Positions 21,472-34,124 of a stretch of 64,000 nucleotides of DNA are shown here, one piece after another. The position numbers were made by a program, and so were the translations under genes. How positions within the stretch are numbered: the first letter of the stretch is position 1; each line of letters starts with the position of its first letter. The notes below the pieces were generated by a model, which was not told the origin of the DNA, made no database searches, and was given only the letters and a program-made list of their open reading frames with translations. This DNA comes from Cytospora piceicola (Eukaryota > Ascomycota > Sordariomycetes > Diaporthales > Cytosporaceae): positions 310,001-374,000 of the forward strand of contig JALQBC010000004.1 of NCBI GenBank assembly GCA_023375675.1, in the 5' to 3' direction.

Positions 21472-24400
21472 TTACGCGTCAGATTCCTCTTCAGAGTCAT
21501 CTTCCCCTTCAGACATGTCTTCGTCGTCCTCCCCATCCTCGTCGGAATCATCCTCTTCGTCATCATCAGGATCCACCTTGTCGTCCTCATCATCGCCTAC
21601 GAGACCATACGCGTCGTAGAAGTCAGCCAGCGAGCGGACCTGAGTCTTGTAACCCATGCCCTTGAATGCCTTCTCCATGTTCTACACATAGACCGTATTA
21701 GTATTCGTTCCAGTAAACGGACCGGGACAACTCAGGGGTACATAAAAAGAAATCACTAACCTCCTGCATGATTGGCGCACAAGTCACCACGATGTTGCTC
21801 TTTCCAGGCTGGAACACGGGCAGAATCAACTCCATCATGACCTTCTTGATGTCCTCATTCGTCACGTTCCGCACCTGAGCCATGATCTTCTTCGTCCAGT
21901 CTGGGTCCAGGCCCCTGATGACCCCCAGGATGTAATTCTGCTGAGCCGCGTCCGCCATGGTGGCTTGCTCGTCCGCAAAGCTTGACACGATGGTGCTGAC
22001 TGCTCCCTCAACAAGGTGCTTGTCAAGCGGCACTTGGCCGGTTGCGATCTTCTCGACTGTCTCGCGGGAGATATCGAATGCCTTACTGGCATCGGGGGAC
22101 CTGTAGACACGGTACTGGAGGAATCCCCAGTCCAAGTCTCGGCTGAAGTGTGTGCCGTATGCAAGACCGTTACCCCGGACAGCGTTCCAGAGAGGTCCCT
22201 CGACCGCTTCAAGGTAGCCTATCGCGACGAACATGGCGGGAATTCGGGGGTCTTCGTACGAAGTAAGACCCTTGGCGGTGCTGACGCCGTAAGAGCTGTC
22301 AAGGGTCGTCATGGGAATGATCACTGTGCCCGTGTTTCCGGGTGACTGGCCTTCAGGGCTGAGCATCGTGTGGGTCTTGACGATGGGAAGCATATCTTTG
22401 CCTGTATCACCACCCAGCGATTTGGTCAGGACGTCCCAGGCCTGAACCGGCTCCGTGAGCTTGGCGATATCGGCCGTAACCAGGACTCGGACGTTGTCAA
22501 ATGAGAAGAGAAGCTTCCGGACCTGCTCGAACATGTCCAGAATCTTCTGGGGCTCTTGCTGGAGGAGCTTCTTCAGTCGGCGGAGATAGACAGCCTTGAC
22601 CAGCGTCCTCTTGGTCATAGGATACCATTCCTTGTTGATGTGGAGGGCCCAATCAACTTCAAGTGACATGGCTCTGCCGTCTCGCTTGGCCTCCGGGATG
22701 TCAGCAAGTGCCTTCGAGATGCATGCCTTGATCCTGCGGAGGTCGAAGACGCTGTCGAACATAAGCTCACGAATCCATTCGATGATTGTCGAGTACTTTT
22801 CTGGTTCGGTTTGGAAGTTGATGAGCATGCTCTCGGGGTCAGAAATCCTGCCTCCACCATTCAAGGTGTAACTAATCGTGTCCTTCTCAAGCTCCATGAC
22901 AACATCTTCAAAATCAACCATGTTACCATTGCGCTTAATCGGTGTGTTGAAGAAGTTGTCAATGAAAAGTGAGAGCAGAGGCTTCAGCTCGATAGGCACC
23001 TGCGACGTTCCAACATGAACCGCAATGTTGACGAAATTGCTTGGCACATCTTCGAACTGGACAAAAAGTGGCAGTCCCGGCTTTGCGGAATCAATTGCGG
23101 TTTGGGCTGCGTTGTTTCCGAGACCGACAGTCTTCGCCTTTCCGGATCTTGCAGTGCTCGACTCGATGAAGTGGATAGAACCAGTACCGGGGACAGGCCA
23201 CTGGTCGATGACGGAAGGAGGTATCTTCACGTCGTTCTTGACCTTGGCTGCCTCAAGCTCGTCTGCCAGCTTCTTCAGACCCTCGGGACCGAGCTCCTCT
23301 TTCCTCTTTGTAACGCGGGCCTCCTCTGCCTCCTTGAGCTTAGTCGCCAGGGCCATGGAAGGTTTGCCAAGAATGGAGACGTGGTGGGCGTCAACTAGCC
23401 ATTTCTTGAGGTATGCTTGCCATTGGTCCTCGGTCCACTCTTCCAGGACATCATACTCCTTTAATGTGCGGAACTCGCTGAGGGTTGAGCCGTCCCGCTT
23501 GCCAAAAAGATAGTCGGTGATGATGTTGCCCGAATAAAATTGCTCGGAACTTTCGGCCTGGAACTTGACTTGTCTTCGCTCTCGGCTGATACAGTCCTTC
23601 ATATACTGCATATCAAGAGGCTTCGAAGAGACCTCCTTCAACAAATCGTGCAATCTGTTCTCCACAAACTCCAGCTTTTCGGTGGCGACGCCTGTGGGCT
23701 GGAACCAGATCGTTGTGTTAGGTCTGCTGTCCCACCAGTAGGACACAGAGCTGGCAAGCTCTTCTTTCTCCACCATGATGTTCTCAAGAACAGAGACTGA
23801 TGAACCGCACAGATATGTCATCAAAATATTGAGAGCAGACGCCTGGACCAGGTTGGTGCAGTCGGGGCCGAAGAAAGCAATAGTGATATCACCGGTTGAC
23901 TCGTCCTCCTCGGGAAATTGAACGGTCTCGACTACACTCTCCTTCAAGGGAGGTGGCTGAGGCGAGTCTACCCAGGGCCGTCTGAATGGGGAATCAAGAG
24001 GAGGTATGCTGTCGCTAATGCTCTCTTCGAAACCGTCGAGTATTTCCAACAAGTTCTCGTGGTCTGTTTCTCCGACGATGACGACTGCCAGGTTCCGTGG
24101 CTGGTACATCTCCTTGTGGAACTCGCGGATGCGGGCTGGGGTCAAGGCACGAAGGGCTTCCATCATGCCACCGGTCTCGTAACGAAAACCTACGTTCTCC
24201 GGGTAGAGAAGACGACGTGCCCGTAGATCCATGAGCTCAGTCATTGTATTCTCTAGCGCCTGCATCTCGGAATAGACCACACCAACATCATTGCCTTCCC
24301 CATCAACGTGGTGGACTTCGGTTGCACAACCTTCGTCGGTGATGGTGGGGAGGATGATGTGTTCCAAGTATACTGGCAGAATCTGGGCAAAGCCTTCCCA

Positions 24401-24733
24401 GCCAGCAGTCTCCAGGGTGTATGCAGTGTGGTCCACAGCAGTCCAGGCGTTGGTGTTGGAGTAAGCTCTGGAGGCCAACTTGTCGAGAAGCCCCTTGTAC
24501 TGGTAGCTTCTCGAGCCCATGAAAACCAGATGCTCAAGGGTGTGGGGAGCACCAGAGTCGTCAAATATCTCAGTGGCCAAGGTGAAGTAGCCGTTCACCT
24601 TGGGCCCTTCTCGGTCGGCCACGACGACCTGCATGCCACTGCGCTCAGAGACATACTGAGTTATGGTCGTTGGTGCATAATCAGTCTTGAAGCTCTGAAC
24701 CTTGCGGAACCGTGACTTCTGGATGGGCGCCAT
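21472..24733 (-). CDS. M16C zinc metallopeptidase, cytosolic Sdd3/Mug138-like
   Basis: Two exons, complement(21472..21681, 21761..24733), give 1060 residues. The 79-bp intron (GTTAGT...GTGTAG) joins PIMQE to NMEKAFKGMGY. The inverted zinc motif HTLEH is at residues 64-68 (GAPHTLEHLVFMGS), with the downstream glutamate region YSEMQALENTM typical of the family. The overall layout resembles yeast YOL098C (Sdd3) and S. pombe Mug138, an M16 branch that has no mitochondrial presequence. The start MAPIQKSRF at 24733 is preferred; an in-frame extension upstream would add about 25 residues. The C-terminus is a very acidic tail (DDEDDKVDPDDDEEDD and on). Substrates of this branch are unknown. It is the second M16 peptidase in this window, but only distantly related to CYM1. 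Confidence 0.92.
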
Positions 24734-24827
24734 TGTGAAGGCGGTGCGGAGTTGAAATAAACGTCTTATGCTCCTGAGAAATTTGTCAGAAAAATGCGGT
24801 AGACACATATCGAGCGAGCGAGGATGA

Positions 24828-25070
24828 TCATTGCGGGGCAGTGGAGATGAGTATGATGGCTGGCAAGGCTGGCAGTTCCCCTGCTAGGGTTGACACTGTC
24901 CTTGGATAAAGATGGGTATAGACAAGGCCTGAGAACGTCGTCGGGGTCATTTTATACACCCAATGTTTTCTTTCATACCAAGAGTTGTCGGCAGGGTACA
25001 GGACAAGTGCAAGCAAAGCACCCAAAGCCGCCAAAACCAGTGCTTTTGGCGTGGACCAAGGACGGGCCAT
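24828..25070 (-). CDS. possible small membrane or secreted protein, 80 aa
   Basis: An ATG-started frame MARPWSTPKALVLAALGALLALVLYPADNSW has a plausible N-terminal hydrophobic helix, followed by about 45 unremarkable residues. It lies 94 bp upstream of the M16 start on the same strand, so it could be a small independent gene or an upstream ORF in that gene's leader. A splice option (GTATGA...TCTCAG) changes the C-terminus without giving anything recognisable. Confidence 0.3.
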   Translation of the reverse strand: MARPWSTPKALVLAALGALLALVLYPADNSWYERKHWVYKMTPTTFSGLVYTHLYPRTVSTLAGELPALPAIILISTAPQ

Positions 25071-26489
25071 GGTAAGACTACGCCGCAGCAGAAACCCTAG
25101 ACTGATGCTTGTGTGCAGTAGGAGGGGTTCCTGACCACGAGAGGACCTCAGGACTGGTCAGACTGCCTTGTCTCGACAGCATCGGTCCGGACGTTTATCT
25201 GTAGTCGGGGAGCCGACGACTCACTACTGCAAAGCGGAACCAAGGGGACAGTGAAACAGAACCGATTGAACAGCGCCCGGTTGATGTGCAGGTCGGGGGG
25301 CACAGCAGAGTGCGTGCAAGGTAGGTGGATGTTGAGTGGGGATTGAGTGGGAGTTGAGAGATTTGAGAACAACACTTTTGCTTACATACCTCTCCAGGCC
25401 TGTGATCTCGTTGGTGCGCCCTTCAACGTCGATATCTGGCAAGTTCACCAATTAGGGAAGGGAACGGAGAAAATGGTAGATGGGCTTGGTTCAGCTGTAC
25501 TGTGTAGTAGGTAGGGCCGGAATTGACGTTGCCTTCTTTCGATGTTGATACGTGTGTGGCTCAGGGTCAGGGTCGGAACTGACCAGAACAGCGTAGTGAA
25601 AGGCCTGGCAGCTGATACGTACTTGATTAGGTAGAATCTCGAGAGGAAGTTTAACTCAGTCGCGAAAGAATTCGGACTTGATTGCTCTTGGAGAAGGAAA
25701 AGTAATCCAAGGTTATTGGTTCAATAGCTCACAATGCGGGAACGTATGGCCAAGAAGATTCTTCCCGTTGTGCTGGGAAACAATCAGGCCTAGGGAAGTA
25801 GTACTCTCTCTATATTGGGATATTGGGATGCTGATGACGGTTGGAGGAATGAGACCTGCACCGGCACGACTTTATGCCCAGAGTCTTGATGATACAAGGT
25901 AATCTTGGCTTGGAGTATTCCCGATGAAACCTCACACGGAGCCCTGGATTTATCTTCTTCCTTCAGTCCATCTATCATCCATTACATGGCCAGCAAGGTC
26001 CTCATCGCCTCAACAACTCACGTTGATAAGCTGATAAGAATATTAGTGGCGTGTAACAAGCGCTAAGCGCTCGTACCGTGAAACTTGTGGTCATAGCGTG
26101 TCATGGTAACAGTAGGTACTGTGTACAGATCCCGCACTAGCAGTATTGCGCACGGACGTTTTTTGCACTGTCTGCTAAGAGCTGCAGCCCAGCCTCGGGT
26201 GGCATTCTATCGTCATTGTAGATGGGAAGCTTGCTATTAACGAAGACACCTCTGATAGACGTGTTCTTTTCGTGTGATGTTTACCTCATTATGGAGTTGC
26301 TAGCAATACTATACACCACAGAATCTGATCGTCACATAATCCACTGAAGTCCAAATTGCGACTCTTGCAACCTGGCATTTGCGACCGGCTCTCGAAGCTC
26401 CTTACTGAGTGAGGTGTGCTCTACTTCGAGCGACAGCACTTGTCTTACCCCACAGACCCTCCCAGGCTGTCTGCCAAAAGACACAAAGT
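25071..26489. other. intergenic region before the Zw10/Dsl1 gene
   Basis: No gene recognised. A short minus-strand stretch at about 25450-25392 (LPDIDVEGRTNEITGLER followed by GTATGTAAG) looks like the end of an exon, but I could not link it to anything. Confidence 0.45.
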
Positions 26490-29220
26490 ATGGGTGACAA
26501 CAATACGTCAAGTGCCATTGGACAGGCGCTTGTCGAGTTCACTGTCAATGGCGCATTCCCAGAAGAGGACGCCTCAGCTCTGAAGCTGAGCTCCCAGGCG
26601 CTCCCCGAGGCCATCCACGCACTGTCCGAGGCCAGGTCGAAGCTCGAGGTATGCCGTCCTGTAAACTACACCCGTATCGGCGAGTCCTGACTGTGGTGGG
26701 AATAGGCTGAGATACACACCATCAACCAAGAAACCGCGCCCGACGTCTCCTCGTGGATGACCAACGCCCAGTCTCTACAAGACGACATCAACCGCTCCAA
26801 GCACGTTGCCAACGACATCCTGCGCCAGGCCGAAGAACCCGTCGTCTCTGGAAAGGCAAAAGAGGAGGCAGAGGAGAAGGTGGCCTTCTTGCAGGCGGAG
26901 CTTGCGTACAGTCAACGCGTAAAGGAAGCGCTCAAGGCCATAAAAGATGTCAGCCAGATCCTGGATCAAGTGGAGAAGGCACGCGATGAACGGCGCATCA
27001 TCGACGCTCTGCGGCTGCTGGAGAAGTCATGGGTCGCCCTGGATGCTCTACCAGCTGCCCACAGCGTCAGGGTTAGAAGGCTGTTGGATCTTCGGGCATT
27101 TGAGCTCAAGTCCAATGTACATGACGTGTTTGACCACGTCTGGAAAGCCTTGATTCACATTGATATCGACGCAAGGAGCATATCTATCAGCGAAAGCAAG
27201 GAGGGCGAGGCCATGAGCCTCTCAGATGCTGTTATTGGTCTCCAAGCCTACAAAGAAGTTGACCAGCGCATGGCACAGCTTTGGCACGATATTGACCTGG
27301 CTGTTGTTGGCCCTCGGATGGATATTGGGCTTACGACATTACCAGCCATCGTTACTGATGGGGAAGTACTCCGAGCTCAAGGTGAAACTGATAGGACGAT
27401 CGACTCGCTATTCGCCGACATGGACCGTGTCTTCACCTTCTTCGCTGAGCGGCTCCCACCAGACTTGATTGAATCTATGTCGGCTCTAATGATGCCGGAG
27501 GTCGTTTCCAGAATCATTTCGGTATGGCTGAACTTAGCCGTGCCGGCATCCCTGGACGAAATGGACAAGTTTGAGAATGTGATGGCAAGCGCAAAGCAGT
27601 TTTGCGCTAGGCTTGTTGAGTTGAAATATTTTGGTTTCAATGAATTACAAGAGTGGGTGGAGAATGCGCCCAGGGTTTGGCTTGCGAAGTGCAGGGAGAC
27701 GGCGTTAGACACAGTTCGCATACGATTGTCAGGGGGGCTGGGCTCTCCAAAACAGGTCGAGAGGGTCGAAAAGCAGATGGTGTCGCGCGCTGAGGGCCAG
27801 GAGCTTGCAGCCGCACCGAATCCTGTCGCGGCCGCTGATGACGATGATTGGGGTGCTGCATGGGACGACGGAGGCGAAGAGCCCAACGAAGAGGTAGCGC
27901 AACCCCAGCAGGCCGCCCCAAACCAAGCGGGGGCAGAGGCAGAGGAGGATCCAGCTGATGCATGGGGCTGGGGAGACGACGGTGAATCTCAAGAGGCCGC
28001 AGACCCGCGGCCCCAGGAGACCCAACCCGAAGTCCAAGCAGACGACGCTGCTGAGGCGTGGGGATGGGGTGACGACGATCCCCATGGGGAAGCCGAGAAC
28101 GAGGCTGCAACAAGACCACCCGTGGTAGCTCCAGAGCAGACAAGGGAGATGACTTTGAAGGAGACTTACAACATCTCGTCCATGCCTGAGCCTGTTCTCC
28201 AGCTCATCTTCGCCATACTGGAAGATGGCGCAGCTCTGACACAAGCAGAGTATGTGACTCCTAGCCGTTGGAATGATTCGTATCATACTGACACCCTGCA
28301 GACACGAGAGCAGCCCCGTAGCAACAGCTGCAGCAGGCTTGTTCCAACTACCAACATTGGCGCTGGCAATGTTCAGAGCAGTGGGGCCATACTACTACGC
28401 TCTTGATGTTGGAGGTAACATGTATGTATCACTTCTCCGTCTGCCTTGTGATCTTTGCTAACATTGCAGGTTCCTGTACAACGATGCGACATACCTGGCA
28501 GAGAAACTGGGCGACTTCGCCACAGCATGGAAGGAACGAGACGAACTAAGCACGAGAGCGCGTAATTCTTTACGTCTCGACAATGATGTGAAGACTCTTT
28601 CGAGTTTTGCCGCGCGGGCGTACGGCAACGAGATGAATATCCAGAAGACAGTCCTAAGGGACCTCCTTGGAGGCGAACAAAGTCTCCTCCAGCAAGACGA
28701 CCTCGAGAGTTGCGTTGACGCAGCCGTTGCTCGTGTGCGCTCTATGGCCGTAACCTGGGAGAGCATCCTCGCTCGTTCAGCGTGGTACCAGGCCATCGGG
28801 TCACTGGCAGATGCCATATCTCTCAAAATCATCTCAGATGTGATGGAAGCACCCTCCATCAGCCAAGACGACGCTTACAGTATCGCCAAATTGATCGTGA
28901 CGGTCACGGAGCTTGATGATCTATTTTTACCAAGCCGCGCGACGGGGAAGCACCCGAGGCATGCGGACGATGAGACGCCGCAGACAATGCAGTACGCGGG
29001 ATCATGGATGCGTCTGAAGTACCTTAGCGAGGTACTGCAGTCGAACCTCAGGGACGTGCGGTTCCTGTGGATGGAGAGTGAGTTGAGTTTGTACTTTACG
29101 GTTGATGAAGTCATAGACTTGATCAACCTCAGCTTCGAGGATAATGCGAGGACGAGGGAGATCATCAGGGAGATCACAAGCAACCCTCTCCCCCGACAGG
29201 AGGAGCAGGGCGGTTGGTAG
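26490..29220 (+). CDS. Zw10/Dsl1-type subunit of the ER tethering complex
   Basis: Four exons, join(26490..26648, 26706..28249, 28302..28421, 28470..29220), give 857 residues. Introns are 48-57 nt with GTATG(T/C) donors. The protein shows the helical N-terminal part of the Zw10/Dsl1 family (EIHTINQETAPDVSSWM, ILDQVEKARDERRIIDALRLLEKSW), a central domain, and a C-terminal helical domain (GPYYYALDVGGNMFLYNDATYLAEKL, AIGSLADAISLKIISDVME). Family members form the NRZ/Dsl1 complex that tethers COPI vesicles at the ER and works with ER SNAREs. Residues about 425-510 are a disordered acidic linker with W-rich motifs (DDDWGAAWDDGG, AWGWGDDGES, AWGWGDDDPH). These resemble the yeast Dsl1 lasso that binds coatomer. 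A kinetochore role, known in animals, is not implied here. Confidence 0.88.
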
Positions 29221-32200
29221 ATAGTGGCGATGTCAGCCCACCCATATGGTAGGCTCGGGGAATACATTATCGTCCTCCCGCGAGTAAGAAATACATATAC
29301 AATATGCCCGCGCCATTGCCGGGTCACATCAGCGGAACCAACTTGAGCTACCATTGTCATATTTGTGACAGGAACCCTCTGTGTTGCATATGGATCATAC
29401 GGTTGGCGTGTCTAATAGCACACGCCGTCGTGAGCGCCACAGGAGCCAACTTGAGCCACAGACAAAATGAAACAAAGCTAGGCCGTCTGACACGCCCTCC
29501 CAGCGGGGGCGCTGAAAAAAATTGTGTGTGAGACGATGTTAGTGGAGGGCCAGCACTGCTCGCATGTGATGCGTCGCCCCCAAAAGAGGGCTCCTGCAGA
29601 CTGCAGATGGGATCTTCGTCCCAACGTGGAGTTTCGAGACCCATAATGAAGGTAACGTGGTTCTCGGCTGGCTCCTTGGCTGAGCGAGACGCGACGCGCC
29701 TCTGAGACAGACAGACGGGTTTGCCTACTGCTAGGGCTAGACATGAACAAAAAGAAGAAGGAGAAAAGGGTACACAAGATATGATGGAGAGAAAGAAAAA
29801 AGAAAATAAGAAGAAGAAAAAACAACGACAAGTGCCAGCAAGAAGGTATCACAAGCGTCGTAATGATTGGCATTTCTCGCGTGTTTCGTTTCCTTCACAA
29901 GGGGCCGACTGTGTGATCTCTCGGCGCTCTGCATCGCCTGGGGCCCGAATGGGGAAAGGCGATTCAGGGGGATCGGCAGATGGGAAGAGGATTCGGACGA
30001 GACCCTAGTCGGGACAATGCTGGGTCTCCCTCGTGTGGGATCGGATGAACATGTTGTACATGCACGCATAGCTGGTGGTACAGTGTACACTACAGCAGCC
30101 TGTGTCTGGTCTGCAGTCCTGCAGATCACCAGAGTCCGAAACTTTGAGGGTCCTCTATTCAACGATGATGATGTTGGAAAAACCGCTCTCTGACGGTTGT
30201 ATGTGGTCAGCTGGTCACGCACAGCCCTCTTATAGGAGGAATGATAAACAGTTTATCCTTTGTAAGCCACCCCACCCGAGATCGATGCTCGCCGTCTCCT
30301 GTAATGAAATCATAGCGAATGCTTACATACCTAAGTAGGATCGCGTTGTCAATCCCAGGGGCGACGCTTTGGCAATGGTCAAAGACTTAATGACCGAAGA
30401 GATCTGTTGTAAAGCAGTACGGGACCAACTATGTTCCCCAATTCCCTTCCTGCCCGTCTGTTCCGAACCTCGATGCGACGAGAGGGAGTATCCGAGCAAC
30501 AAATGCTGTTTGAATCCGTGATCCCGTGACCATTTTGTTACCTGTCGCACGGAACTTTGCGCTTGTGTGTAGTACAGCTGGCCCCATGCGACAGCCTTGG
30601 TCTCAACGCTTGGTGTCAAGTGCACAGAAGCAATAGGAAAGCCTGGGGGTTTGCATACAGTTGTGCCCCCTGTTGAGCTGGATAAACCACCGTGCAAAGT
30701 CAAGGGCCTTTGGTCGACCATCTTGCTGATGGCTTCGGGACGTGCCAGCCCGTCTCAATCGGTGATATCAGACCAGGGGTTTCCTACGGGCTCATGAACG
30801 CATACTTAAGTAGGTAAGCCTTTGTCTGGTACAGTCTGCATGAATTCCAACCGCCTCGGCCCGCTGACCCCGGGTTTCTGGTACGATAACGGACCAGCTG
30901 CGATAGTACTTAAGTAGTAATGGACGTTTAGTGTCAAGCTATGTTGGCTCGTATCTTGCGTAGCGGCCTTGTAAACGAGTACGGGCCCGTGTCAAGTCCG
31001 CCGTAGATGTAGTCCTCTTGCCTAGCAGAGTAAGGCTCTCGGCACTGCTCGTGCCGTTTTCTTTCCTGTCAACGAGGAACTTTAGTCCCGGAAATTCAGA
31101 CCCTTCGCTAGCGACTAGATGAATTCGATGAACTCCAGCCGGAGCCTCAGGGTCGTCTCGTGGTACACCGCCACTGCGTCGCGCACTTTGTTCCCGTCCA
31201 GACGGGACAGGCTACCCACAACCACAGCACCGGTCCGGTTTGAAAAACAACAATAAGCCCCGTTCCTGTGAAGATCGTCTTCTAGATGTGGTAAGTTGCC
31301 GACAACGTCGAGAAGAAAAGGTTCAAAACCTACATGGATCGACTAGAGGGTCGGAGAACCCACGGTACTCCTCACCACCTGATTCAGGAGAGCCCATAAT
31401 ACGCACTGCCGTGGCCCAGGCGACTCACGAGAGGCAGCCGAATGACAAGTCATAAGTCGCGCTGATGTTGCGAATCATGATATCTGAGCAATCGTCGGAA
31501 ACATGATCGATCTCTAGCCGGCTCTTTCATACTCCATTTGCCGCGGTTGATTCGCAAAGCCGGGGACCCGTCGTCAGCAATCGACTATTTTTCATACCCC
31601 TCCCTGCTCCTTTTATTTATTTATTATACATTTGTATAACATGGCGTAGAGTCCTGAGAAGACGGAAAGGTCCTGACCCAGTTGTCGGCATCGTCGTCCA
31701 GCACAGAACCTCCTTTGCAAGTTTGCGTCCTCCTTGTGGCCACGTCCTTCCCCAGGAACGATCAAACAGATGCGGGAAGTGCACAAGGATACTGGTCTCA
31801 AAACTTGGGAAGATCGTACTATTCCATTCTGGGCGATATGATGTGCCTCTACCCCTGGCACGTTTTCGTCTGAAGTCTGGGTCCACTATTTCAGGGGTGA
31901 AGTCGCATTCGGGCAGGGGCCCCCAAGACGACAAGGACCAGCACGAACATGATATGTTATCACACTGTGTCAGTCGGCGGCAGAACCGAAGTGCCCTGGT
32001 CACCAAGACCTGGCATCGTCTTGCATCCCTACTTGTTGGCCCTGCCCAGAAAGTTCCGAATCATGGCAGCACATCTTGCGTCTCAGTGGACGCCGCGCAG
32101 ACAGTCTGTTTCCAAGTGCCGAGCTACGGGTTTGAGCCGACAAAAACTTTGTCGGGGACGAGTTCCGTAGGTACCGCGGCGCCGTCGGATTCTATGAGGC

Positions 32201-33207
32201 CCCAGCCTTCCGGGCCACTATTCTTGGACACAATGGCCCCGCCGGCATTACCCAAGAAAGGTCCCTTGTGGCGGCGCCGAGTTGTGGTTGATCGTCAAGC
32301 CTTCAATCCCTTTTACTGTGCTGTTTCAGGAAGCACCCTACCAGGCAAAGAGCTGCCTCTAATGCCATGTTGAGCTTTGTAGCGATTGACATTGGTCGTG
32401 CACGCATTGGTAATCAACCTGACTGCTGTTGTTGCCGCTCCGCGACGCTGAGGCATCGCCTGAAAGCCACCAGTTGTCGCGCATCGGCTCGTCGCGGTAT
32501 CACGAGCCAATGGTTTGCTCACCTTTTGAGCCCCTCAGTCCTTGCAAGTCTCTGATCGAGTCGCACGCGCTCAAGGTCACACAATGGATCGAAGCTGAAA
32601 GACCCCGAGCAGAGAACGGCGATGTGCATGTAGAATAATGGTTGGGTCCCAGCGGCCGAGTCGCTGCTGAGTGAGCATCCTTCATGGAAGAAACTACCTA
32701 GACTATACCTCGATGAGGTGTAGCCGACTACCTATCGGGGTACCTAGTATCTACTCGTCGTATCGATGACTGTGACCGTAGGGAACCTATCTCATACACT
32801 AATAATGCGGTGGCTTGTCTGACGGGAGCACGACATGAACTCAGGCCAGCTCAACTGCCTCCAGCCGTGTGTATCCGATCCCAAGTAAGTGACGACGGCT
32901 TCATCATCACAGCGAAAGGATATCAGTACATAGTGGCATGAGAAAACGTCGTTTACTGTGCAGAATCCATCTGCACGGTAGCATTGCACTGTGGCGTGGG
33001 GAGATCTTCAGGAACAAGCTGCGGGTGGACGGTCGCGACTCACGCCGGCCAACTTTCGTACAGGTCTTGGCGCGTTCCCCCTTTTTCGAAAACCCACGTC
33101 CATTCGTGGAATGCGCCCAAAGGCGAGGGTGATTCGTTCCAGGACGCGCCATGTCGTCAGCGTGTCAAGGCAAATCTGATCTGTATCCTGTACTATGTGT
33201 ACTACAT

Positions 33208-33226
33208 ACCTACCTAGGTAGGTAAC
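33208..33226. repeat. CCTAGGTA-palindrome repeat
   Basis: A TACCTACCTAGGTAGGTAA copy. More lie at 33889-33900, 33978-33993 and about 34062-34089, just outside the RIP island. Confidence 0.85.
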
Positions 33227-33499
33227 TTACTAGGAGGCACAGGCTTGGGGGTAACGATGGAAAGAGGCAAAGAAGGAGTGGCGAAGGGTGAGAAGAGAGT
33301 CAGAATAGGGAAGAGGGGAAAAAGATAAGAGGAAAGATGATATGTCGCTCTCGTCTACAAACAAAAAAAGCTCTGGCAGTCTGGTTAGCAGCTAGCTCAC
33401 ACGATGTTTTTGGAAGAGGGCGCATGTGTTGTGTGTAAGGCTCGTAGGGCGGGAAAATCCCGGGCACGCACTAAACTCATTGCTATGTAGAGTGGCGTG

Positions 33500-33541
33500 G
33501 AGTAGTAGTAGCAGTAGTAGCAGTAGTAGCAGTAGTAGCAG
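33500..33541 (+). repeat. (GTAGTAGCA)n minisatellite
   Basis: About four copies of a 9-bp unit made of GTA and GCA triplets in gene-free DNA. Confidence 0.9.
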
Positions 33542-34124
33542 TGGCTGGCTGGCTCAGATAGCGTACATGTTTTGACTGCTGGCCAATAATAGCAGAAGAA
33601 ACCCGCGTTCCTGAACATATTTAGAAACATAGCCAGGCGCGAGCCGCGCGAAACTATATAAAAAAAAAAAAAAATGCAAGACGCAGTCTCGTTTTGCAAA
33701 CACATTGAGGCTCCCTCCATCCGAGAGCTTGAGGCCTGGGGCTTGATTGCTGCCGATGTCAGCTTGCTGCACTGTTGCTGCACTGTTGCTGCGAGGTAGC
33801 GGAGCTGCAACGACAGCAACGATACAGATGTCAGGGACGATTCTGCAGTCTGCAGGTGGTGTTTCGGGAGGTACCTATTCAGTAGATACTACCTAGGTAT
33901 TGTACTAGTATGTAGGGCGCATTCATACTACAGGTTTATGGTACAGTAGCTCGAAGGGTTACGCGCCGTCGTCATCACCTACCTAGGTAGGTATCTTTAC
34001 TCAACACGGCCGGCCGGCTATTGTGGCTGCCAAGGTGTTTCTGAAGACGGGAAGCTCTTCTATCTACCTACCCAGGCTACCTAGGTACTAGCAAGGTTGT
34101 CAAAGCTCAACAATGGTTGAACCG

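Larger units (their letters stand above)
29221..34115. other. gene-poor region, left half
   Basis: Almost 5 kb without a supported gene. Short frames on both strands have no domains. Two places look coding-like but broken on the minus strand: around 31210-30960 (RLDGNKVRDAVAVYHETTL, then a frame change) and around 32270-32150 (SGPEGWGLIESDGAAVPTEL). They may be remnants of old genes. Repeats and a poly-A run (about 33660-33674) are present toward the right end. Confidence 0.5.

Noticed and set aside
31617..32373. Overlapping frames of 129 (minus) and 216 (plus) residues
   Set aside because: Both are open over the same DNA; neither has recognisable motifs, so openness is probably chance or decay.
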